From: Adiantum capillus-veneris
Taxonomy: Eukaryota > Streptophyta > Polypodiopsida > Polypodiales > Pteridaceae
Assembly (NCBI GenBank): GCA_014529385.2
Contig: CM043963.1
Coordinates: 82,105,912-82,169,911, forward strand
Direction: 5' to 3'
Length of the DNA stretch: 64,000 nt
Shown in pieces: positions 56,121 through 64,000 of the stretch (positions are counted from its first letter, which is position 1; each line of letters starts with the position of its first letter). The notes beneath the pieces are model-generated. The model had not been told where the DNA came from and did no database searches. It worked only from the letters and a program-made list of their open reading frames with translations. A program made the translations under genes and the position numbers.

Positions 56121-56245
56121 CACTACAAGAGGCTATTCATATTAGCGACGCTCACACAGCGATGCTCAAAAAAAAAAATCCCGGCGTCGCTATGAGCGTC
56201 GCAAATTTCTTTGTAAATTTGTGACGCTCATAGCGACGCCGACTG
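56121..56245. repeat. CACTA left terminus and subterminal hairpin
   Basis: GGCGTCGCTATGAGCGTCGC (56182) is followed after an AT-rich loop by its inverse GTGACGCTCATAGCGACGCC (ending about 56241), giving arms of some 24 bases. Such motifs are binding sites for the TNPA-type protein in En/Spm. Confidence 0.8.
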
Positions 56246-56329
56246 GGCTAAAAAAATAACAGAGCGCGCTCAAAAACTCAGATCTCAGATCTGAGTTTTT
56301 CGGCGCCCTCAAGCAAGGAGCAGGTAACG

Positions 56330-56331
<2 letters not shown>

Positions 56332-56375
<44 letters not shown>

Positions 56376-56524
56376 CTTCTCCACACACACACACACACAC
56401 ACACGAGGAGAGGAAGGAGAGCCAGGTATGCTCCTTCCCTCTCCTCACTCTCATGTTCCCTTCCCCTCTTTCTCTCTCCCTCTCTCTTTCTCTCACACAC
56501 ACACATACACACACACATAGTGTT

Positions 56525-56578
<54 letters not shown>
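56332..56578. repeat. CT, CA and AG microsatellite cluster
   Basis: (CT)n 56332-56371, (CA)n 56383-56403, CT/CA mixture 56460-56517 and (AG)n 56528-56578. ORFs here are low-complexity only. Confidence 0.9.
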
Positions 56579-56582
<4 letters not shown>

Positions 56583-56999
56583 AACATAAACAAAAACGCA
56601 CACACACATACATAAACAAAGAATGCACACACACATTGAGAGAGGAAAAGAGAGAGAGAGCATGCATAAACAAAAAACGCACGCATAGAGAGAGGAAAAG
56701 ATAGAGAGAACATGCATAAATGAAAAATGCACACATTGAGAGAGGAAAAGAGAGAGAAAACATGCATACGATCCAAAAAAACGCACACACATTGAGAGAG
56801 AAAGAGAGAGAAACTAATTTAACGTCGTAGGAAACTAATTAAAATTAAAAGACCTAAAGATCTAGCCGACGAGGAGTTGAACTCAAGACCTATTATTCAA
56901 GAGGGAAATGGCATAACCAATCTATCATACTTGGCATGGGTGATAGAAAGGTTATACCATTTATCTCTTTTTATTGGCACACACATCCACACACGCGCA

Positions 57000-57695
57000 C
57001 ACACACAAGAAGAAGAGAGTTATAACGTCGTAGGAAACTATCCTAAAAGACGTTAAAGATTAGGTTAGATGTAGACTTACGTTAAATTAGATTTAGGTTT
57101 ATTTAAGTTAAATTAGATTAGATTTAGGTTTATTTTTAATTATATTTACGTTTATTTACGCTAGATTTAGATTTACGTTATATTAGATTAGATTTAGGTC
57201 TCCATAGACTGCGATGCCTGCATGAAGCGGGTGAAGAAAGCCCTCAATGGAATATAGGGTATTGCTGCCTTCACTCATGGTGGGCTCCGTCGATCCAGAA
57301 GTACTGGTGAAATGTCTTCAGAAGATAGGGAAGAAGGTGGATCTTCAGGGCGGCAAGAGTCACTACATCCCCGACACAATGACCATCTAGACAACCTCCA
57401 GTCATTCAACAGCAACTTCAAAGTTAGTAACAAGAGCAAGAACGGTCTAAAGGGCCAATTGCTGTCGTCAGATGTGGATGGAGATGAGGCAGCGTCACCG
57501 CCGGAAGTTAACTCTCACATCTTTAGTGATGAGAATGCCAACTCTTGCCGAGTTACGTGAAAAATTATTTGTTAAATCAGTTTTAAGGTTCTTATAATCC
57601 CTGTTAGTTTAGTTCTTTGTTTTTAATATAACATAATTTACGTTAGATTTAGATTTATGTTATATTAGATTAGACTTAGGTTTATTTAGGTTTAC

Positions 57696-57726
<31 letters not shown>

Positions 57727-57845
57727 AAGAAGAAGAGAGTTTTAACGTCGTAGGAAACTATCCCAAAAGACGTTAAAGATTAGGTTAGATGTAGACTTAC
57801 GTTAAATTAGATTTAGGTTTATTTTTAGTTAGATTTACGTTTATT
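57000..57845. repeat. Direct duplication of ~125 bp in the CACTA 5' region
   Basis: CACAAGAAGAAGAGAGTT, AACGTCGTAGGAAACTATCC and TTAGGTTAGATGTAGACTTA occur at 57003-57125 and again at 57714-57845; a shorter copy lies at 56820. TTAGATT(T)AGGTTTATTT motifs fill the rest. A poly-C run is at 57697-57711. Confidence 0.75.
57312..57560 (+). CDS. Small ORF in CACTA leader region
   Basis: 82 codons, acidic and Ser-rich (MSSEDREEGGSSGR, SSDVDGDEAASPPE). No recognised domain. It sits between the two copies of the 125-bp duplication; it could be a 5' exon of the transposase or a captured fragment. Weak call. Confidence 0.25.
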   Translation: MSSEDREEGGSSGRQESLHPRHNDHLDNLQSFNSNFKVSNKSKNGLKGQLLSSDVDGDEAASPPEVNSHIFSDENANSCRVT

Positions 57846-58160
57846 TAGATTTACGCTTATTTACGTTAGATCGAGTCCACGCAAGAATTACTTACGGTTT
57901 AGGGTTTAGAGTTAGACGAACAGTGAAAAGATCTACTGTGAAAAGATGTTAAGATGCTGTGAAGTGCTACAGCTAGAGAAGAGGCAAAGGGGTTTTGTCC
58001 ACTACATGCAGTATCATGTAGACGTGGGTCTGTAGATTTCTTGTACCCACAAATATAGGTATTGACCAATAAAGACGAGATTATAACCCGGTGGTTCTGA
58101 TCTCCGTGCACCTCTAAACCGAGGTGTGCGGGGATTGGACATGACTAGAGAATGTGAGGT

Positions 58161-58233
<73 letters not shown>
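58161..58233. repeat. (AG)n microsatellite
   Basis: About 36 AG units, 60 bases before the transposase start. Confidence 0.95.
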
Positions 58234-58234
<1 letters not shown>

Positions 58235-58293
58235 GAAGAATGCCAATAGAATATTAAATTTGTTGTCCAGGTTATAAGATTTTTATCCTCATT

Positions 58294-61200
58294 ATGAGTA
58301 GTGACGAGGATGTGGGACCGTCCAACCGAAACACCTATCTCTCAACGAGGGTCTTATGTCCTTGTAATCAATGCAAGCATGCTGTGCGACGGACAAGACG
58401 TGTTTCTTTGCACACGTTCGCGAATTTGGCGATTCGATCCATCTATTATAGATCGAGTTGTTGCCAATTATAACTCGTCGAACTCTGACGCTGGCCAACA
58501 AGCAGCAATCTTGCAACCCAATAGACGTGTTCGCAGGCGCTTTGGTCAAGCAGCATATGTGAGGCCACAAGATGTAGCCTCTGACAGCTCGGGGATGATC
58601 ATGCAGAGCACATTCCCAACGAGGCAATGTTTGAGCCCGAGATTGATGAAATGATCGAGACGATCATGGATTCAGAAAGGCTTATCTATGATGATATGAA
58701 AAGTGAAGCCGATACGCCATTGTATAATGGAGCACGTATGTCTAGATTGAAAGCACTCCTGGTTCTTCTCAACATGCAGGCAAAGTTTGGATGGAGTGAC
58801 ACTAGCGTCACAGCGCTTTTCAGGTGATCTATTACAATTAGTTTACTTTAATAAAACTCTAAATGTATAATGATCTGATAGATTTTTACACGACTGTATC
58901 GTATTTTTATGTTGTGTAGATTGCTTAAAGAGCACATACTACCAGCTGACAATGTGATGCCAGATTCCCGAGATGAAGCAAGAAAGATTTTGCGAAACTT
59001 GGGGATGGATTACAATTCTATCCACGCTTGTCCTAATGACTGCATTCTTTTCAGAGGGGAATACATAGACATGGAGAAGTGTCCGAAATGTGATTCCGAA
59101 AGATATCGAGTAGATCTCCACGGGACAAAAATTCCACAAAAGGTTTTGCGACATTTTTCTCTGCTTCCTCGCATCAAGCATTTCTTCGAATGTAAGTCCA
59201 TGGCCGCCCTAGCATCATGGCATGAGGAGAATAAATCTTCGGATGGTGTGCTACGAATTCCTGCAGATTGCGCAGCCTGGAAACATATAGATGGAACATG
59301 GTCGGATTTTGCCAGGGAAGCTCGAAATTTGCGCTTAGGCCTGGCTATGGATGGCGTAAATCCATTTGGTCAAAGATCAACATCTTACAGTGTATGGCCC
59401 GTTGTCATCGTCAACTACAACATTCCCCCGTGGTTGACTACGAAGAAGGGGCACCTATGGCTAAGCTTGATTGTGCCAGGGCGATATAAAGTGGGGAATA
59501 TGGATGTGTATCTTCGTCCACTATTGGAAGAGCTACAACAATTGTGGATTGGCATAGAGGTGGTGGATATGAGCGGACACACAGAACGACGGAATGCTTT
59601 GATCAGAGGCATTCTAATGTGGACCATGCATGACTATCCCGGGCTAACAGAATTCTCAAGTGATCTATTGACACTCCTCACTCAGACACTGTAAATCTTG
59701 TTTTTTTCCATAGTTGATCTATTATCATGTGTATACATGCAGGGCTTCAAACAAGCGGATACAGAGCATGTGTCACATGTGGACCTAGATTGAATGCACG
59801 TAGGGCTTCCTCACTGAAGAAGCAAATCTACGAAGTTCATCAAGCGTATCTTCCAGAGAATCATGTGTTACGCGACGGCTTTTTGGGAAGAGAGCCACCA
59901 AGGATGTCTGCACAAGCATGGTTAGAGCAGAAGGAGATGTGCGATGACGGATTGCCTCCAGGGATGAAGAGACTATCTCTATGGTACGAGTTACCATACT
60001 GGCCCCGACTCATGATCAATCACTTGCTCGATCCAATGCACATATTCAAGAATGTGGGTAATCTACTATGGGACCATCTGACCGGTAAGAAAGATACTTT
60101 GGGAGCCAGAGTTGACCTTAGAAATGTGGATCGTATGGAGCAATATTGGCCGCAAACAGCGTCTGATGGATCGATAAAACTCCCTAAAGCACCATGGATT
60201 TTCACAGGAGCCCAAGAACGCAAAGTAAAAGAGACCATTCGATCTTTGCGGACCCCCACTGGCGTAATGCACTCGCTCCGAACGTGTTTTACTAAAGAAG
60301 GAAAGCTTACCGGTTTGAAGTCACACGATTGGCATAAAATGTGTCAGGTACGTTCATAGTGGACTTTAATATCATTGCATAAAATGTGGACTTTAATATC
60401 ATTGTTGCACATGTTTACAGTTTATTTTACCGTTGCCATTGAGGGATGTTTGTCTCTCGACATCCGTAACACAATCTACAAACTTGCAAAGTGGTGCAAT
60501 GGATCTCACAAAAGGAGATCAACGTAGACTCCATACCATTCGCCAAACTAAATGCTGCGGAGCTTGTGTGCATGTTTGAGAAACATTTTCCTACTACCAT
60601 GCTAACCATTCAGGTGCATCTTCTTGTTCACATAGTTGATGAGGTGGAAATAGCTGGCACAGTTCATTCCAGATGGATGTTCTTCTTAGAACGTTTCATG
60701 AAAACGCTTAAGGGATATGTGCGTCAAAAGGCACGTCCGGAGGGTAGCATGGCAGAAGGTTGGTTGGTATCAGAGTCCCTAGTGTACATTGGAGAGTGGC
60801 TAGACGGATTTGATAAAGCCCGGGACACGCTATGGCGAACCATAGATGATGAGCGCATATCTGGGATTGTCATGTGCAATCTCGGTGTTGAGAAGAAGAT
60901 GACGGAAGATCTAGAGGCTAAAATCAACCGATTTTGCATGCTTCACAATCCAGTGATGCAAAAGTGGATTTCACAATATGAGGATGCAAAGCAAGAGCGA
61001 CAAAGGGCACGAATCGAGTGGAGACGGGGAAGACGACCACCGATGCACTATCCGACGGTTCTGGAGAGCCTACCAACCTTCATGAGCTTAAGATGGTTGC
61101 ACAACCAATTGAAAAGCGCACAACAATGCGGTGACGAAGTGACTGAGGAAGAGTGGGAGTACTCTCGGGGTTGCGCGACCAAGGTAAGTTTGCAATGTAC

Positions 61201-62016
61201 GACTAGCTAGTGACTTTATTTCTAAACGTTTGAACGGCCACTCATAATCTTTGTTCGTTGTAGTATAAGTCATACACAGCAGCATGGTGTAAAGGTCGAC
61301 ATTTTAGGGTGGAACGAATCGACAAAAAGCGTTTTACTCAAGATTGTGGAATCATGGCAAAATTTGAACAGTCTAGTCGACGACGTTCCTCTGATGCAGA
61401 TCCTGTGGTGGCGGAACTCACTTACTTCGGCACGCTGCAAGAGATTTTGAGGATCGATTACAGAGGATTTTTTGTCGACTTGTTCGACGTGCAATGGTTC
61501 AAGATAATCATGGAGGGTCGCAACGCTACTGTGCGTAGAGGAGAGTCTGGTTTTCTTGAGGTGGATTCTACTAAGAAATGGACTGACCTAAGAGACACTT
61601 TCGTACTACCCGAGCATTGTGAACAAGTAAGTATGTAAATAGTTAACATCCCCCTTTTACAAGTTATGTGCTTGAAAGCTCTCATGTAAGTTATGTGGCT
61701 CTGGCAGGTAATATTTCATCCTACAAAGTCTACATCAAACTGGTGGTACGTCATAGAGGTAGCCCCTCGTAGTGCAAGGACGTATGAAGGCTACCATGTG
61801 CCAATCACAACGGCATCAATGGAGGAGATCAGAGAAGATGCTCAATCAGAAGCCGCTGCGGTGGTGCCAGACGAGCATCAAGATGCTACTACTCTATATG
61901 GGGTGCATGCAGAGGAGCTACAAAATGAAACAGAGGATATGTGTTTAAACGGAGAGCTCTATATAGATATAGGAAGTTATGCTGAGTTATGCGAGGATGA
62001 GAGAGAGATCTCTTAA
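58294..62016 (+). pseudogene. TNP2-like CACTA transposase, frameshifted
   Basis: Start MSSDEDVGPSNRN, then VLCPCNQCKHAVRR, the Cys motif of the transposase-associated domain. The next ~190 bases do not read cleanly. Exons then follow with good GT-AG sites: to 58823, 58920-59659, 59743-60347, 60421-61183, 61264-61626, 61708-62016. Transposase_21 core: ACPNDCILFRGEY, CPKCDSERYRVD, AMDGVNPFGQRSTSYS, WTMHDYPGL, CVTCGPRL, LDPMHIFKNVGN, LKSHDWHKM. Then DUF4218 (VHLLVHIVDEVEIAGTVHSR, KARPEGSMAEGW) and DUF4216 (YFGTLQEILRIDY, GFFVDLFDVQWF, WWYVIEVAPRS). Frame changes near 60450 and 60490 and the unclear N-terminal part suggest it is broken. It would cut and move the element. Confidence 0.85.
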
Positions 62017-62265
62017 AGCCACAAATATTGTATTTGAACAATTTTGCTCCGTGTTGTAAAAGCTCTGGCTCTCTAAGTACCTTCCATGGCGCTCACATCT
62101 TTTGATTGAAAATTCTGAGTTTTCGACTTGCCTCTTCTATCACTCAATTCATTGCGTCATTGTATTTATATGCGTCATTACGTCATTGTATTTAATGGTC
62201 TTTGGGTCATTGTCTACTCTATTCATTCAATATTAAGTTTAAATATTCGTGTGTTTAATGCAGGT

Positions 62266-63571
62266 ATGGATGATGAGTTTCTTTCTTCTTTGTCACCGCA
62301 GCAGAGACAACGGTACGTGGAGCGTCATCGCTCTGGCGCATCATCGCGCGTTCCTACTCCATCTGCATCTCCCTCTATTTCGAAGCATTCGGCGCGCTCC
62401 GAAGCTTCGGCGTCGACGAGACGAGCTTCACACTCGTCTAGACACCGGCGCTCTAGTGGTGGCGGTGGCGGTTGTTGTGGGGATTCCGCCACCGATGCCT
62501 CCACACCGCCTCGTGTTCGACGAGGCTCTTTACCCTCCCCTTCTTTGCCCGCCCCCACACCATCCACAGCATCGCCATCTATGCCAGGTTTTGCACGGCT
62601 GACTGTTCCTAGCAGCTACACACCTCTACCTACTCCGCCAGGGCCACCCCACTCGACACTCCTCGCTTCGGGGCCCAGACGCCGGTGGAGACACCTGACG
62701 TCCGTACCCCCATCGACACGCCGCTAGAGACCCCTGCCGGGACACCCAGGTTCACGCGTCACCGGCCAGAGGGCTTGCCTTACTCCGTCGACTTCAGCGG
62801 CGGCATCATCATGGATGATGACGGCAAGAAGGTGATCTCGCGCATGCGTGGTCTTTGCTCTCAGCTGTTTAGACACTACATACTAAACAAATGGAGTGAA
62901 GTACCAAGTGATTTAAAAAACAGAGTCATCAGCATACTTCATGATGAGTTTCCCGTTCCAACACGGGATCAGCGCTTCAATGAAGACCTGATGAAGATTC
63001 GAATGCGCGAATACTGCAAACACAAGCGTTCCGAAGTGCAAAAAGCAATCAAGCATGGGTGGAACAGGCCAGATTGGCTGGCCAAAGAAGATTGGAAGAA
63101 TGCGAAGAAAGCAGTGCGCGAGAATCCCGACAAGTGGAAGCAACAAAAGGATGCAGCTAGAGCGCGAGTAGAGGCAGGGAGCTCGCACCACTTGGGGAGC
63201 GGTGGATGGGCATCATTTGAGGCCGATTTTGTAAGTGTTTTCGCATTGCTCTTTATGTTCGATAGTTTAGGGTTTATGAGTTTTTTAATTCTAACATAAT
63301 GAATTCTTTGTATGTTTTGACAGTGGTCGATGACAGGGTGTGATCCCACACCGTACGAGCGCGAGTACGCAGGCAGGAAGGGCTTAAACGCCCTGATGGA
63401 CATTCTCAGTTCTCACGGCGGCATGGTTAGTATTAGGGTTTACTCTTTTCTATTTTTTGTATTGTTTTATAAATGTCGTTATATGTTTATACTTACTGAA
63501 AGCTGTCTTATTGTCTTTTTTTGCAGAATCCGACAGATACGCCGCTTGGATGCGATGAGACGTCTGACTAG
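62266..63571 (+). pseudogene. TNPA-like second CACTA protein, one frameshift
   Basis: Starts after an acceptor (AATGCAG) with MDDEFLSSLSPQQRQRY, then Ser/Pro-rich linker. A frame change is needed near 62655 to reach TPRFGAQTPVETPDVRT. The conserved part, GLPYSVDFSGGIIMDDDG, KWSEVPSDLKNRVISIL, NPDKWKQQKDAAR and HHLGSGGWASFEADF, matches the plant Transposase_24/Ptta pattern. Introns 63231-63323 and 63426-63526 have GT-AG ends and keep frame; the end is a TAG at 63571. In En/Spm the second protein binds subterminal repeats and assists TNP2-type transposase. The frameshift might be an assembly error. Confidence 0.75.
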
Positions 63572-64000
63572 ACAACGTCAGTTTAGCCGTAGCTAGATAG
63601 CATTAGTTTAGGGTTTCTCATAGCTTATGTATCATGAGACGGATTTTATACGTCTTTTTGAACCATGTATATTATTACATTTGTCACCGCAGTTCATTTT
63701 GCCAATCAATTCTTTATGCCTATGATGTTGTACAATTGTCATTATTACATTTGCCAATCAATTCATTTTTCCTATGATGTGTACAATTGTCAATTTTACG
63801 CTTGTCAATTTTGCAAACAATGCGTCTTGTGGGTGACTATTTTGGGTCTATTATCTACCCTTGCACTTTTTTAAAAAAGTGAATCAAGTACAATATGGTT
63901 GATGGGTGGCAGGGCATTCAATGCCCGGTCACCAAAAAATTTTTCTCTCGGGCATCGCTATAACCGTTGCTATTTATGGCTCTGTAGCGTCGCTATGAGC
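63572..64000. repeat. 3' region of CACTA with subterminal motifs
   Basis: A CATTTGCCAATCAATTC-type duplication (63680-63770) and, in the last 50 bases, GCATCGCTATAACC and GCGTCGCTATGAGC, the same motifs as at the left end. No gene. Confidence 0.7.

Larger units (their letters stand above)
56121..64000 (+). mobile_element. CACTA (En/Spm) DNA transposon, right end outside window
   Basis: Left terminus CACTACAAGAGG at 56121, preceded by ATT as possible 3-bp target site. Subterminal GCGACGCTC/GAGCGTCGC motifs follow immediately and reappear in the last 50 bases of the window (GTAGCGTCGCTATGAGC), so the right terminus should be close to 64000. Inside are a TNP2-like and a TNPA-like gene in the usual order. 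Confidence 0.88.

Noticed and set aside
56278-56790. Overlapping ORFs of up to 170 codons on the minus strand
   Set aside because: Translations of CT/CA/AG microsatellites in the CACTA leader.

Overview
The window reads as a TE-packed stretch of a land-plant nuclear genome. Evidence: Ty1/copia and Ty3/gypsy elements of plant type (gypsy copies of the Tat kind, with a second, archaeal-type RNase H before the integrase), a CACTA element with Transposase_21, DUF4218 and DUF4216 regions, GT-AG introns, and long CT/CA/TG/AG microsatellites with poly-C and poly-G runs. A DUF7869-like gene ('GHTHEDID') and an unusual Transposase_21-like gene suggest a non-seed plant such as a fern, lycophyte or moss; that is inference. 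I see no tRNA, rRNA, CRISPR or bacterial-type operon, and no intact housekeeping gene.

Layout. 0.1-7.9 kb: three decayed spliced genes. One (115-1252, -) and a histone H3-like/Ulp1-protease locus (4334-6352, +) diverge from a GC-rich hairpin-repeat promoter region, which is split by a gypsy-like leader fragment (1.8-3.8 kb). A third gene (6576-7899, -) converges on the H3/Ulp1 locus. 8.26-12.77 kb: a defective chimeric gypsy derivative (copy 4) with an unknown 312-aa ORF and a microsatellite-rich 3' LTR-like tail. 12.77-16.18 kb: truncated gypsy copy 1 (-), inserted into an unknown gene (16.18-17.0 kb). 17.3-22.0 kb: two arrays sharing a TCCACCACTTG core. 22.1-23.7 kb: DUF7869-like pseudogene. 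24.2-25.0 kb: decayed secreted-protein-like gene abutting a copia LTR. 25.0-30.35 kb: nearly complete copia (-) preceded by the tail of a second copy sharing its LTR. 30.35-48.3 kb: gypsy copy 2 (+), split in its integrase by full-length gypsy copy 3 (-, 36519-46980) with both LTRs. 48.3-50.5 kb: AT-rich tandem repeat and a MITE-like inverted repeat. 51.9-55.35 kb: spliced Transposase_21-like gene with a possible Tudor-like C-terminus. 56.12 kb to the end: CACTA element with TNP2-like and TNPA-like genes; its right end lies outside the window.

The element genes encode their own capsid, protease, reverse transcriptase, RNase H and integrase (retrotransposons) or transposases (CACTA), almost all broken by stops or frameshifts. 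Many stops look like CAG to TAG changes, one shown directly by comparing copies 1 and 2. The most interesting signals are a short protein family encoded five times in gypsy leader regions upstream of gag, and the adjacent H3-like plus Ulp1-like coding blocks.
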